Positions 33,245 through 46,007 of a stretch of DNA of 64,000 nt are shown in pieces. The DNA comes from Pilaira anomala (taxonomy: Eukaryota; Mucoromycota; Mucoromycetes; Mucorales; Mucoraceae), in contig JAIXMQ010000086.1 in the NCBI GenBank assembly GCA_025716855.1, positions 26,863 to 90,862 on the forward strand, written 5' to 3'. The position numbers and the translations under genes were made by a program. Under the pieces are notes generated by a model. That model was not told the DNA's origin and did no database searches. It saw only the letters and a program-made list of their open reading frames with translations. Each line of letters begins with the position of its first letter. Position 1 is the first letter of the stretch.

Positions 33245-35567
33245 CTAAGCAGAGAAGGTACCCAATAATTCAACAGGATGATATTCACCCTTTGCGATTT
33301 GATCAGCTCTCTTTACCAGATCATAAGTAATTTCAGAAGACACGACAGAATCATGTTTATATGCAGGATGATTCATGACGAACTGACGGATATATGCAGC
33401 ACCAGTTAATAACTCTCCACTAGCTCTCTTACTGATTAAGAATAAATAAGATGATAATTTACAGCGAGTTTCGATATCGATATTGGTACTATTCAAGTAA
33501 CTTTGTATTAATGGAACAAAACCTGGGAATCCATTTTCCTATATTTTTTGTTTTTAGTAAATGTAAAAAAAAAAAAAAATACTAATACGATACGTAATTT
33601 ATATATACCTTTCCGTTCACAATTTCATTCATTGTCATTAATTCGTATTCATCTTCATCTTCAACAGGAGTCCCAGGTCGACTGGAAGTTTTAGGCGTAG
33701 TAAATACGTTCTTACGGAAATAGAATTTATCGTTCAAGACAGCATCGCGCTTATGAGCCGTTTGCATATTAGCATCTACCTTGGAAATGGGAATATAAAA
33801 GTTGAGACCAAAACTGAGAATGACACGAGTCAACAAGACAATAAAGACAGAGTAAGCTGCATTTTCAAAGTCGGATAGTTGTACTTCCATACTTCTAAAT
33901 TCGACACGCCATCCAATAGTAGAGTTGGGTGGTGGAGGCTTGAAACGCATTGTTTGCCAATTTGTGGATTGAAGATTCTATATATGCCTGTGTTAATATT
34001 TGTAGCTATATGCATATACATATATATATATTACCTCAAAATGATCAGAGGATTTGGTATCATCCAAGTCTAAAAGTTCTTTGAAGATAACAAGAGGATC
34101 GCGAATGAAAAGATGTGCAACATGTTTAGCTAATTTATCGTCTACGCCGTCTGCTCTTAATCTATCATAAATAGCTTGATCATACACCAAGTCAATGTCA
34201 TCATATTTAGCTTTGTATGTATCGTCATTAGACAAGTAAGAATCAATAGAATCGTAACGAGACTTGTTGATAACGAAGCGATCATTGACAAGAGGCTAAA
34301 TAAAACAGAGTTGATTTTTTTTATATATACTGAATATAACTTCAAATTACCTTTAATCCTCTTTCTTCTGGTGTTCTATCATCAACACTAGAAGAAATAA
34401 CATTCCAACGAGCATCGACATCAGCTAAATAACCGCGATAAATAGGAGAATTAGCAGAAAGTGCCATCTTTATGTATAATTTAGTACTTTTGAAACATGG
34501 ATTATTTTATAATCTTACCATAATAGGAGCGACGGGAGCTAATTGATCGTATAATCTTCTTCCTTCATCAATATTACAAGCTTGGAAAGTGATTTGTAAA
34601 CAACAACAACCCATACCGAAAGCCATAGCATCCATATAAATATGATCAGGTAATGCAGCACCATTCTTTGCTTCTTTATCATGATCGAATAATTCACGGT
34701 CCCAGGGAATAGTAGGATCGATAAAAGGTTTAGGTGTATTGATATCATGGTAAATAGGCATATTGATTTGTACTTTAGATCCTCTGCGACGACGAATATT
34801 AGCAGTTAAAGTACTAAAATAAAAAAAATAAAAAAGTTATAAGCTTATTATTATTATATACCTACTAAATATACTTTACGGGAAACGTGCATGAGGATTG
34901 ATAATTTCATCAGGTACAAACATACTTTGACAAGCTTTACCATTAGGTTCATGATCAGGATAAAGTTCATTAGGACAACCTAAACGAGGATAATTTACCA
35001 AAGTAACTGGGTATTCATCGGGATTCATAGCGGCATGAGCCATTTTACGGCGAAGTTTCATATTGGGTTCAACACCGACTAAATCGCGAAAAGTAGCACC
35101 GTATGGTTCCCCTGGCGTACCTTCAATCATATAACGTCCATATTCAGGTCTCCATAAAGCATCAGGTACATCCCTATATCCATTTTTAAAATCAATATTC
35201 CCACTAATCATTTATATATATCATCATACTTTGTGATTCCTGCTAACCAGTCATGTTCTGGCTTTTCGAGAATGGAGAGGATATCAAAAGCACGAAGTGA
35301 TAATTTTGTAGTCTTTTCCTCATCATTCATTTTTACCACAATATATTCAATCTAATATCCCCCTTTCTTTTTTAGATTTACCTCGTATCAATTATTATTT
35401 AAAAAGAAAAAACTTACCTCGTCACCCCAGAGTAAACACTGCTTTTGTACGTTCTTATGATGATGATAGATATTAAGAAATTGTTCGATACCGTGCTTTC
35501 TAACATGGTCAGAGAATTTCTTTGCTTCAGACCAAGGAAGTGGAGTACCAAGTGATAAGAGACCCAT
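33245..35567 (-). CDS. GSH1: Glutamate-cysteine ligase (gamma-glutamylcysteine synthetase)
   Basis: Eight exons on the minus strand: 35567-35418, 35351-35230, 35173-34880, 34813-34519, 34467-34351, 34295-34035, 33977-33609 and 33538-33245, giving 633 aa (yeast Gsh1 678, human GCLC 637). Family motifs in order: [102 protein letters not shown] and [15 protein letters not shown]. It catalyses the ATP-dependent first and rate-limiting step of glutathione synthesis in the cytosol. The GMGCCCLQ segment is the usual substrate-binding region. The start matches the family N-terminus exactly. The 5' end faces the ceramide synthase gene across a 561-bp divergent promoter. Confidence 0.93.
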
Positions 35568-36128
35568 GAATATTGTTATAAAAAGTGGGGAAATAAAATA
35601 TATAAAAAAAAAAGAGAGAGAGAGAAAAAAAAATGTATTTGTAATCCGTCTTTTTGGGATTTTAAAAGCCACCGTTTTGTTAGAGATGCAAATTCAGATT
35701 ACGCTGCTGAAAAAGCATATCAGCTTTTTGGATGACAAATGGAAGATAATTGCATTAATTCAAAGCCTCTTTTACTTTTTTTTTTTTTTTTTTTTTTGTG
35801 TTACGAATTTATGGTATAAAAAAATAAAAAGATTCTTTATTCTATATAAAACAGTAACGTGCCTGATTGCGCCATTATGAGCATTGATTTATCGTATTTC
35901 TCTCTTTTATGTGTAACTTTCTCGGTTCAACAGTCTATTGGCGAAACTTTGCACGGTAAAAACCTGTTCTTTTTCCTCGGTGAGTAACTTTTTATATCTC
36001 ACTTTTTTTACTTTTTTGGCGGATTTTTAATAAAGTTTTTGGTGAAATAAATTTTACAATTGTCATTTTTTATATAACATACTTTCCCTTCTGTGCTTGA
36101 CTCCGCCTTATTTTGTTTAACTAAAGAG
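35568..36128. promoter_or_regulatory. Divergent promoter region between GSH1 and LAG1
   Basis: 561 bp with no ORF of note and a T19 tract at about 35779-35797. Both flanking genes start outward from it, so it must contain both promoters. No specific binding site is claimed. Confidence 0.5.
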
Positions 36129-37488
36129 ATGAAGAAATCCAGTTCTGGGGATTTAAAGATGAATAAAGGTCGAACTTTATTACAAAACTTTACTTTGTAC
36201 CTCTCGAACCACCAAATAGGTAAAATAGGATGAAAATATTTAAAGCTGTTGTGATGATGTGTCTAAATGGTTAATAGAAATTCCTTTAAAGGTCATTGGG
36301 TTTATTGTTGCCGGGTACTTTCTTCGTTTACCTTTCTTTCCCTATTTTATATATATTACAAACCAAAGAGCGGACGGTCGATATGAAAAGAGTTTTTGGG
36401 ACTTGGCCTTTTTATTTTTTTACATTTGTGTCTTTACTGCTCTTCGAGCTTTCTTGATGGACTATGTGTTGATTCCCATTGCAAAATGTTCCAAAGTACC
36501 GATCAAGAAGTATCAACGTTTTGCTGAACAATCTTGGCAATGCCTTTATTATACATTTGCTTTTTGTTTCGGGATTGTAAGTATAATTTTAATAACCTAG
36601 TAACAAAATATTTTTTTTTTCTAACTTATTTTCTCGGTTATAAAAAAAAAGTATGTAATGAAGGATTCACCCTGGTGGTTTGATTCAACTTACTTTTGGC
36701 GTGATTATCCAGTTTATGATTTCACCAAGTCATTCAAATACTACTACTTGATTCAATTTGCATATTGGCTTCAACAAATTTTCGTATTACAAATCGAAGC
36801 ACCTCGCAAAGATTATAAAGAATTAGTATTACATCACATTAATACTTTATTGTTGGTTAGTTTCAGTTATACTTGTAATTTCACTCGAGTAGGTAATGCT
36901 GTATTCGTATGTATGGATTTACCTGATGCATTTTTGGCGGTAAAGTTTTTTTTTATTATTATACAAATAAGGTAAATTTATTTATGGTGATCCCCTTTTT
37001 TTTTATAGCTTGCCAAAACCTTAAATTATATCAGTCCAGGCTTGATTTGTAATCTTGCCTTTACTTTTATGTTTGTTTCTTGGATGTACACACGTGTCTA
37101 TATTTATGGTTGTATTATTTTATCTACTTTGACAGAACCTGAACTCTATGTACCCGAATTCGTATTGGATCCATTAAATGGTCAATGGTTTCCTCATTTT
37201 GTAAAATACATTATTGCTGGTCTTATGATTGGCTTGTATCTCTTAATTCTCTTTTGGACCTTAATGATTTTAAAAGTATTTGCTAAAATGGCTATTTCAA
37301 AAGAAGCAAGTGATGTTCGTTCAGATGATGAAGACGAAAATGAAAATATTTCCATTGAAAAGATTGAAGGGTAAATAAATAAATATATGTATATTTTTTA
37401 TATATAATACTTATTACATTCCCATTTATATAGTGATCATTCTACACCAAAACCTACTGCTAAACATATCAAAGCTAAACGCCAATAA
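36129..37488 (+). CDS. LAG1: Ceramide synthase, Lag1/Lac1 (TLC domain)
   Basis: Five exons: 36129-36219, 36278-36576, 36652-36939, 37009-37370 and 37434-37488, giving 364 aa. The Lag1 motif is intact, with the double His in VLHHINTLLLVSFSYTCNF followed by RVGNAVFVCMDLPDAFLALAK. Six to eight membrane helices are visible. The acidic C-terminal tail (SDDEDENENISIEKIEG) resembles the CK2-phosphorylated tails of fungal and animal ceramide synthases, and the end (KHIKAKRQ) is basic. It joins acyl-CoA to a sphingoid base in the ER. Intron 1 was fixed by the TTAATAG acceptor, giving NHQIEIPLK; reading upstream of that acceptor gives no start codon in frame. Confidence 0.88.
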
Positions 37489-37846
37489 TATATATATTTA
37501 TATTTTTATAATCTTGTAACTTATTCATTCTCTTAATACCATTACAACAACAACAACAAAAAAAAGAACTTTTTTTATTTTTTCCTCGGAAAAACTTTTT
37601 TTCTTTTTCTTTTTTTTATAATGCACTTAATAAATAACAAAAAATAAAAAAATAAAATAGAATTTATATATGAATATAATAAAAAGGAAAAACGTTTCAG
37701 TTGAAACAAAAACTATACAGATGAAATATTAATTTTTATATAACAAATAAAAAAATATCCGTAATAATATATATATACATATTGATGCCGTATAAGATCA
37801 AGAAAGTCTATTATTGTACTTCTTTTATTAATATATATTACCTTAT
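37489..37846. other. 358-bp spacer, 3' flank of LAG1 and promoter of the chitin deacetylase
   Basis: AT-rich with repeated AATAAA-like and TATATA motifs. No gene is seen. Confidence 0.6.
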
Positions 37847-39146
37847 ATGCTTTCCCGTAAGCGAATTCCATTCACATGGATCACTCTCTTGATAATTCTC
37901 TTAATTGTAAATGTTGTGGTTGCTAAGAAACATAAGCACCATGACGACGACGATGATGATGATGATAATGACCGTAAGGATCGTAAGGACCGGGACGATG
38001 ATAAGAAGAAGGATGAAGGTGATAAAATCGAAACAACACCAGTGGTTGTAGTACCTACTCCTATCGATTACAAAACACCCATCAATAAGGAATGGTTAGA
38101 AGGTATTGATTTAGAAGGTGCAGGTGGAGAAATTCGACCTGTTGGTTCCGGTATTTGTGAAGACGCTAAATGTGATGGTTCTGATAACGATCGATGTTTT
38201 GAAAGTTGTGGAAACACACCCACAGAAGATGATATCTATGGCTGCCGTGATCCCAAGACTTGGGCTCTTACTTTTGATGATGGACCAAGTAACTATACAA
38301 GCAAATTGCTCGATATTCTTGATGAACTTGATGTAAAGGCTACTTTTGTTGTCATGGGCGCTCATGCCAAAATGTATCCTGATATTATTCGTAGAGCTTA
38401 CGAAGCAGGCCATCAAATTGCTTCCCATACTTACTCTCATCCTCATTTAATGAGTTTATCGAGCGAAGAAATCGTTTATGAAATTAAGGCTACAGAAGAA
38501 GTGATTCAAGAAGCGATTGGCGTCAAACCTAGTTTTATTCGTCCTCCTTATGGTGAAGCTGATGCTCGTGTTAAACATCTTTTGAAACAAATGGGATATA
38601 AAGTCTTGATGTGGAATGTTGATCCTACTGATTATGATGTATACATGTTGGAAGATGGTGGTAGACAAATTGTTCGCTCTTTTGATAAGGCTGTTGATGG
38701 TAGTTATAATGGATTAAATGTTCATGAAGATCTCGGATATATTAGTCTTCAACATGGTAACTAAATATAAAATACTTGTTCTTTTTTATATATAGTGAAC
38801 TAACATTTATTTATTTATTTTTAAAAAAAAAGATTTATATGAAGAATCTATTAAGCAAATTCCCAGAATTGTCAAGAGGATGAAAATTAGAGGTTATCAA
38901 TTCATGACAGCATCCGAATGTATTGACAATGAAGAGCCCCAGGACAGAGATACCAGAGCAATTATTTTCAATGCTCAAGATACAAGCCCAGAAGAAATCG
39001 TTAAAGAAAATAATGCTGCTACTACACCAGACAATGTTGTTTCTAATGTTGAACAAACTTCTGATGCTACCACTAGTTTACCTTCTTACTCTATTTGTTT
39101 TACTTTTGTCTTGGCACTTATTAGTATGTCAGGATTTTTTATTTAG
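37847..39146 (+). CDS. Chitin deacetylase-like polysaccharide deacetylase, GPI-type
   Basis: Two exons, 37847-38756 and 38833-39146, encode 407 aa. An N-terminal signal/anchor segment (FTWITLLIILLIVNVVVA) is followed by an unusual His/Asp/Lys-rich charged stretch (residues about 27-65) and the NodB domain. Catalytic motifs are complete: ALTFDDGPS (base Asp and metal Asp), HTYSHPH (two metal His), RPPYGEAD, and MWNVDPTDY. The C-terminus (SYSICFTFVLALISMSGFFI) after a Thr/Ser region fits a GPI-anchor signal. It converts cell-wall chitin to chitosan, a major wall polymer in Mucorales, where this family is greatly expanded. The Asp/His-rich region might bind metal, but that is speculation. The substrate is inferred from the family; xylan or peptidoglycan deacetylases share the fold. 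Confidence 0.88.
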
Positions 39147-40186
39147 ATTCTATACATATACACTACCTTCTTTTTTAATAAACTTAGATTAACTTTTTAA
39201 TAATATTCATTTTAAAAGTTTAACTATTACCGTAGCAAATGACACGTGTGCTGCTAAAATTAAATATAGGTTTTTCTTTTTTTGTAAGGTGAAAAAAGTT
39301 TTGTTTGGTTTATATCGAGACAGATCTAATAATCCAGGTACCCATTTGTAAATTAAAGCACCCTGCATAACATTTCTCGTACTGCATCAATTTCTCGATT
39401 GCATTGAATCTTATAAACTTTAAAAAAAAACGCATCATTGTAAGTTTTTATCCCGAGCCTCCCCCTCATTTTTCGACGTATGTTTATTTTTCATGCACTA
39501 TTACACACTGCATTTGACACAATTAACATGTAACTAATTTTGTATAAACATGTACGCATCAATCTCTATTGTTGAAGTACATTTTACAAAAGTATACAAA
39601 AATGCACAAGTTTCAAAAAAAATAAACAAAGTAGATCATAAATTCCTGTTTATAGTTCGCACCATAAATTAATAAAGTCAAAAAATAGATGTATAATATT
39701 TCCAATTGTATGTACAAAGCAATTGTTACACGGTTCCTTGTTACCATTTAATAACACTAAATATATAAGCGATCTAAAAAGAAATTCAATCCTTTTTTTT
39801 TTAATAGCTTCTTTTTTATTTGGGATTAAGTTTTAAAGTTATTTCGCGCCATTTTGATTCAATACGCGACATACCGCAAGTTTTTTTTTTTTATTCAGAA
39901 TAAATGCCGTGTTACATTGAAATAATTAAACAGAAAAAGTTTTTACAGATGAAAAAAAAAAAATGAAAGACACAAAGTTTAATTTTTAAGAAAGAAATCA
40001 TAAAGATAATATTATGATATTTCAAATTAGTTTTTATTATTATACGTAAAAAATAAAAGGGTACAGTGAATATTTTATAGATTGTTCCTTGAAAAAAGAG
40101 ACAGTATAGTTGTAATACAAAATAAGTTTCCCAGCTTCAACAATTGGTTATATAGCTAAGCGAGAGATCGAATAGCAACATGGTAA
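39147..40186. other. 1.04-kb spacer between convergent secreted-protein genes
   Basis: Very AT-rich with T- and A-runs. No gene, repeat family or RNA is recognised. Confidence 0.6.
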
Positions 40187-41218
40187 TTATTGCATAAACA
40201 TACCAACAATGATAAGAACGGTGAATGCAACCATGCTTGGTTGGAATTTTTCGACACCACTGTTAACGGATTGTGCAGATACAACATCATCTTCGCTTTG
40301 GCCTAATGCAGAAACGTTATTGATTGAATCTTCAGTATTGGTCTTATCATCGGCAGCAGATGCATTAGGAGTAACAGCGACATTAGGGGTGGGTGCAGCG
40401 GAAGAATTAGCGCTGTCTGTGGCAACGGCAGCATTAACGTTGGCAACATTAACAGCGGAAGTGGTGGTATTAATGTCATCGGAAGTGGTGGTAGTGCTTG
40501 TAGCGACAGGAGTAGTAGTAGTTACGTTAGCAACAGTGGTAGTAGTAGTGGTGGATTTTTTGGTGGTAGTGGTAGATTTTTTGGTAGTGGTAGTGGTAGT
40601 GATCTTTTTTGTGGTAGTAGTTTTGGATCCTGAGCTAGGTCCACTATAGTCACCTGGAATAATATGAGCGCAACCCTTTTCAGAGATACCACGGTTACAA
40701 CTTCTATCATCGTTCTAAAAAAAAAAAAGATGAGTGATTTTGAATCTTAAAAAAGGAGCTGACAAAAAAAAAAGGATACTTACACAACAACGCATACAAT
40801 AAGTATTTTGAGAAGGTTCAACCAAGTTAACATAAAACTTCCAACCAGCACAAGAAGAACCTTTAGGAGCTTTGATATCATATTGACCACCTTCATCTGT
40901 AGCGTTCAATCTTTCTACGGTGGGACTGATCTTACCAGTGACTTGAACGTACTTTTCAGTTTCGAGATAATGTGCAGATTGAATGAAGCCAGAGTGTAAT
41001 TTACCAGCGTTGGTAGCCAAGGGAGTCTTACCGATACAGAAGGCTTCAGCGTTCCATTCAGTTTCTGAAATGCCTCGATCTACTGAGTCAGCAGGTGGTA
41101 AGAAGACACAAAAGTTGTTGGCGTCAACTACTTGAGCAATTTGTCCGTATGCATTGACATAAGATGAGAGAAGAGCGGCAGATGCGAGTAATAAACTTGT
41201 ACAGCGGATAGCGACCAT
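40187..41218 (-). CDS. Secreted Cys-containing protein with Thr-rich stalk and GPI-type end
   Basis: Two exons on the minus strand, 41218-40784 and 40714-40187, encode 320 aa. The signal peptide MVAIRCTSLLLASAALLSSYVNA is followed by a globular domain with a pattern known from fungal macrophage-activating-glycoprotein-like surface proteins: NFCVFLPP, EAFCIGKT, SGFIQSAHYLET, YVQVTGKISP, GGQYDIKAP, and a paired-Cys end NTYCMRCCNDDRSC...GCAHI. Then comes a long poly-Thr/Lys and Ser/Ala stalk, probably O-mannosylated, and a hydrophobic C-terminus (SMVAFTVLIIVGMFMQ) consistent with GPI attachment. The function is unknown; a structural or adhesive cell-surface role is inferred. The ACT/ACC repeats create a long antisense Val-rich frame that is not a gene. 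Confidence 0.8.
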
Positions 41219-41975
41219 TTTGATTTAGAGAGAAGGAACGTAATGTTTTAATAGATTAATTGGAAATGAAGGTATATGTCGAGGATGATTATATTTTGAA
41301 TACGGTCGACTTGTATTTTTTTTTTTATGTAACGCGCGAAACAATAAAATAATATGATAAGAAGAAGAAAAAAAAACAGGAACAGAAAAAAAAAACTTCA
41401 ATAAATAAGGAACTTCCCAAAAAGGAGTTAAAATTAATAATGAGCTTAATAAGGGAGCCCAACTAAATCTGGGCATATTCACCCTTTTAATGGTGTTACA
41501 AAAATAAAGTAAAAACATAAAAAAATTCTGGTGGTACCTGATTTTCTTCTAATTCATTTAAGTTACTAGTAGAGTGGCTGCAAAAGTATTTATTTTTACA
41601 TTTTAGATCACATGGAACACAAGCAATGATTTTTATCTTGCAATCTAACATATTTACATATATCGTGACAAGAGGACTTATCAGAAAGAAAGAAAAAGAT
41701 TCAAGATCTTTCAATTGAATTGCTGTATAATATTTACTTTTTTGAATTGAATTATCTATATATATATATGGGTTTATTTACCTAAAAAAGCGTATCTTTC
41801 TGGTCTTTTTTTTTATTGTATTAGAAATAGCACACAATGGAAATTAATTTTGTAACCGAAAAAGCATTTATTTATAGCTACGCGCGCCTTCTTCTCTACC
41901 ATTTAAAGACTAGAAGCTCCTTCTTGGATAATTTAAAACCCATGGGCAGAAATCAAGTTACACTATCAATAAGCT

Positions 41976-42016
<41 letters not shown>

Positions 42017-42311
42017 TTTGACACAATTCGGAATTCAGTAATATTATTACTTACTCATTTTTGAGAGAGGTCAACAGGGGTAAATGTAATTGCTTGCATT
42101 GTCCCTTAAAAAGACATTCTTTGCATTTTATTTTTAGCTTGACATTTCAAGTTTCAAAATGGCGTGAATAATTTTATATTAGATCTATTGCGTTGCAATC
42201 GAAAATGTTGTATCTTTATACTATCATTACCAAGGTTAGCACATTTTTTTTTCTCGGGTTATTTCTTTTACAATCTGGATAGTGGGCCGAGGAGGTGTAA
42301 TTTATTTCTTA

Positions 42312-42345
<34 letters not shown>

Positions 42346-43464
42346 TAAAGGAGAAGAGGTATAATTGACAATTGTTTATTTATTTTTGAGCATTGTTTAT
42401 GCTATGCTCGAGATATAGCAAAATATGTAGAAACAACAATACGATAAAGACACACATGTTGATGATAAATTAGCATTGTGCGTGTTTCTATTTTATCAAT
42501 GGAAGGAATTTTGATTGGGTTTGCTTTTTTTTTTTTTTTTTTTTTTTGTAAAAAAAATGCGCATAAAATATTTAAATCCTACTTGAATTCACTTGCATAG
42601 AATAGAGAATTAAGTCGAAATTCACTGTATAAATATCTACACATTCAATTTAATTGACAGATTCTTTTTTATCGTTCAATTGATTTTACTCGGGAATCTT
42701 ATTAATCAATTTGAGGCTTTATTTCTTAAGATTAAATTGTGCGGGTAGTAGTACTTACTCGATTTAAGTATAATCAATTCTTATTATCCTATATATTATT
42801 ACACTTCCAAGATTTTAATTTAATTTCTGTCACAACACTTACTTTGCATCATTGGAGTGCTTAAAAATGCCAAGATATATTCCGTGTATTTGTACCAGTA
42901 ATTTATTTAATGGGCCAAGAGGCAGGCCTTTAATTTAAATAAGATAGACACGACACGGTCGAGGTTTAAGTAGCTCATTAATTAAAAAGAGTAGTGTAGG
43001 CCACACTAATTAAATGAATGGAAGTCACTGATTAAGTAGTGTACCAATAATTGAAGTATGTGGTATAGTCTATTAAATTGAAGTAGATAAGGCAATCCGC
43101 TGATTCAATTTAGGAATGTTAACCTGAAGCCTTCACATGTACTTATTTTTGCATAAATGATTATCGATCAACCTTCATCTTTCTAAGATTTTGTTTTGCT
43201 TGATTGTTTATTAGATATTAAATATCGGTGTTTCAAGGTAATTCGAGATTTTGATGCAATCTTTATTTATTCAAGACCAGGCCACTAAAGTTTGCATTGA
43301 TTTTCGTGTGCGGTGAAAGTCCGGTATAACCCGACCCCTAGTTAAGAGTCATTCTAGATTCCAGTCACCATCTTTTTTTTGTCACTTAAAGTTGAACTAT
43401 TTTTATTATTATTTTTTTTTTTAACTTTTTATCTTGTATTTTTTTCCTACAATTTAAATATACT
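41219..43464. other. 2.2-kb AT-rich divergent intergenic region
   Basis: T-tracts lie at about 41981-42014, 42316-42344 and 42529-42547. Small frames at 41225-41714 have no features. The right end is the ADE1 promoter. No gene is seen. Confidence 0.6.
43346..43351 (-). promoter_or_regulatory. TGACTC (Gcn4/Bas1-type) site upstream of ADE1
   Basis: GAGTCA on the + strand reads TGACTC on the minus strand, about 115 bp before the ADE1 ATG. In yeast, Bas1/Pho2 and Gcn4 use TGACTC to control purine genes. A 6-mer can occur by chance, so this is only suggestive. Confidence 0.3.
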
Positions 43465-44636
43465 ATGGCTCTTTTAAACAGGTAAAAATAAGTATATTTT
43501 AAACGATTTGGATATGTTCATAACCACACTTTTTTTTAAAAAAAAAAAAATTAGTAACTGTCCTGACCTTAAACTTGTTGCACGCGGTAAAGTGCGTGAC
43601 TTGTATGAAGTAGATGAAAAGTCACTTCTTTTTGTAGCTACCGATCGTATCAGTGCTTTTGATGTGATCATGAAGAACGTAAGTAAAAAGCAAGAAGCTA
43701 AATATTAATAATTCTAAACTTTATATAGGTTATTCCTGGTAAGGGAAAGATTTTGACAGAAATCTCTTTATTCTGGTTCGATCTCTTGAAAGATGTTTTA
43801 CCCAATCATTTGATTACCGCCAAATTTGATGAAATGCCAGAAAAGGTTCAAAAGTATCGCGATCAATTAGAAGGTCGTTCTATCTTGGTCAAGAAGATGC
43901 GTGTAGTGCCTATTGAGGCTATTGTACGTGGTTATATTACTGGATCAGGTTGGTCCGAGTATAAAAAGAAGGGTACTATTTGTGATATTCCTCTTCCTAA
44001 GGGTTTAGTCGAAAGTGAGAAGCTTCCTGAAGTTCTTTTCACTCCTAGCACAAAGGCTGAAATTGGTGATCACGGTAAGTTTTTATTAGTTTATCTCAAA
44101 ACAAGAGAGAGAGAGAGAAGATATATTTACCAAGTATGTATATTTTAGATGAAAACATACATCCTTCAAAGATGGTCGAGATTTTGGGTGATAAGGAACT
44201 TGCTGAAAAGATTGAAAAGTCAGCAGTTGAACTTTACACCAAGGCCAGTGAATATGCTGCCAGCAAAGGTATCATTATTGCTGACACCAAGTTTGAGTTT
44301 GGTTTGGATGAAAATAACAACTTAGTTGTTGTCGATGAGGTTTTGACTCCTGGTAAAGTTTAATTTTTTTTTTTTTTTTTTTTTCATGTTAGAAACTAGA
44401 GATTTAACCTACATATTATTTTTAAAAAAGATTCTTCTCGTTTCTGGCCTGCTAGCAAGTACGAGGCTGGCCGTACACAAGATAGCTTTGACAAGCAATT
44501 CTTGCGTAACTACCTTGAATCTATTCACTTTGATAAGAAGTCAAGCATTGAACTCCCACAAAATGTTATTAATGATACCCTCGAGAAATACAAAGAGGCT
44601 TTCCTTCTTTTGACTGGAAGAAATGTATCTTTATAA
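43465..44636 (+). CDS. ADE1: SAICAR synthetase (phosphoribosylaminoimidazole-succinocarboxamide synthase)
   Basis: Five exons, 43465-43481 (17 nt), 43555-43678, 43729-44074, 44149-44352 and 44431-44636, encode 298 aa (yeast Ade1 306 aa). Motifs: [11 protein letters not shown] (nucleotide-binding start), [53 protein letters not shown], and VDEVLTPDSSRFWP, which is completed across the last splice. It ligates aspartate to CAIR with ATP in de novo purine synthesis. Fungi keep it as a separate enzyme, unlike the animal PAICS fusion. The first exon holds just MALLN plus two bases; this start is the only ATG that joins in phase. ARV1 begins 131 bp downstream. Confidence 0.92.
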
Positions 44637-44767
44637 TTTATTAAATCTCAAAATTGTATATTGTGTTAAATAAAAAAAAAATCTTAAACTGTAAAAAAAA
44701 AAAAAAAAAAAGTTCCTAATGAAGTATGTATCTCCCCTTTATTTTTTAACTTTATTTTTTTTTTGTA

Positions 44768-45890
44768 ATGACTAGTACTTGTGTAGAATGTGGTAACTCT
44801 GTTCAAAATTTATACACTCAATACAGTAAAGACAACATTCGATTGACAACATGTGTAAGAAGAAACTTTTTTGTTTTTTTTTTCATCATCCATTGACACC
44901 ATTTTGATTAGGATCGTTGTAATAAATTTGCAGACAAATATATCGAACATGACTTTATTATTATATTCATTGACATGTTACTTCATAAACCACAAGTCTA
45001 TCGACACTTGTTATTTAATCGAATAACCGAACAAGACGGTGTTGAAGTATGCGCTTAAAGACCGACTTTTTAAAACAAAAGAACTAACTTCTTTTTTTTT
45101 TTTTTTTTTTGCAAATAGCCTCACGTATTTCGATTTGCTATCTTGTTAATTCTTTTTGAAGTCTGTAAGTTTTTATGAAACATATCATGATTAACGTGTA
45201 CTGAGTTATTTTAGATATCAAATGGTTTCGTTTAGAAAGATATTATACAGTTTACGATGCATCATTTATTCAACAGCCATTACATTATCAGTATTTATAT
45301 ATACTCACCTTGTGTATATTTGGTATATATAAAAAAAAAGCAAGGGCAATTCAGTAACATTGTTTAATCGTTTGTTTCATATAGAATTTATTGCATTTCA
45401 TTGTTCTGTCAATATGCTAGTACGTTGGTACCTTCGTAACCAAACAAAAAGAATTAGGTAAAAAACTGCATGAATTTCTTTATAAATAAAAAATTTAACA
45501 CACATTTAGATACAACTATGTCTCTATGGCATTAATTATATCGAGTTTTGGCAAGATGCTTTTGATCTTGATGGTGATTTGGGATTATAAACAATTAGAA
45601 TATTCTTGGCTTGTGAACATCATTGTTTTGGCATCTAATACGGAAGCGTTATCAGGTATGTAACAACAAGAGTACAGAGAAAAAGATGAATCTAATATGT
45701 TTTTTTTAAAAAAAAAAAAAAAAAAAAAGTTTATTTGAATATTCCTTACTTTCAAACACTATTGATTGTTTCATTTGGTATTCTTTGTAGAGTATGCTCT
45801 CAATTTTTATTTCTGTATTTTACTTATTTTAATGATCATCCTGAGGGTCTATCATCTTATCTTACAAAAACAAGATGGGTAAGCATTTAG
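44768..45890 (+). CDS. ARV1: Arv1-like ER sterol/lipid homeostasis protein
   Basis: Seven exons: 44768-44854, 44912-45046, 45119-45164, 45215-45322, 45385-45457, 45510-45655 and 45730-45890, giving 251 aa. The N-terminus is the Arv1 homology domain: zinc-ribbon CVECG at residues 5-9 paired with CDRC at 29-32 (made by splicing), then NKFADKYIEHDFIIIFIDML and LLHKPQVYRHLLFNR. About four membrane helices follow, and NTEALSVYLNI matches the conserved C-terminal family block. Arv1 affects sterol distribution and GPI-anchor or sphingolipid metabolism in the ER. An alternative acceptor at TTCTTTGTAG (45791) gives another hydrophobic C-terminus but drops the conserved block, so I prefer the model given. 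The stop lies only 117 bp from that of the convergent F-box gene. Confidence 0.87.
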
Positions 45891-46007
45891 TAAAAATAAA
45901 AAATAGACATTACTTTATAAGTATTGTTTCTTTTCAATCATAAAAAGAAAAAAAAAAATGTATGTATATAATTTTATTTATTTTATATATATATATATGA
46001 ATTTTGA

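Noticed and set aside
36241..36277. Ceramide synthase starting with SKWLIEIP
   Set aside because: This stretch has no ATG in frame and a stop just upstream. The TTAATAG acceptor joins exon 1 to EIPLK with a normal 58-nt intron.
40209..40649. 146-codon Val/Thr-rich + strand frame
   Set aside because: Antisense of the Thr/Ser-rich stalk of the secreted protein, whose splicing and signal peptide support the minus strand.
24598..41218. A multi-gene defence or secondary-metabolite cluster
   Set aside because: The genes here are a transporter, GSH1, LAG1, chitin deacetylase and a surface protein, with mixed strands and no synthase or modifying enzymes. Co-location looks incidental.
45791..45880. 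Alternative last exon of ARV1 through the TTCTTTGTAG acceptor
   Set aside because: It is in phase and gives a hydrophobic tail, but it skips the conserved SVYLNI block that the longer exon supplies.
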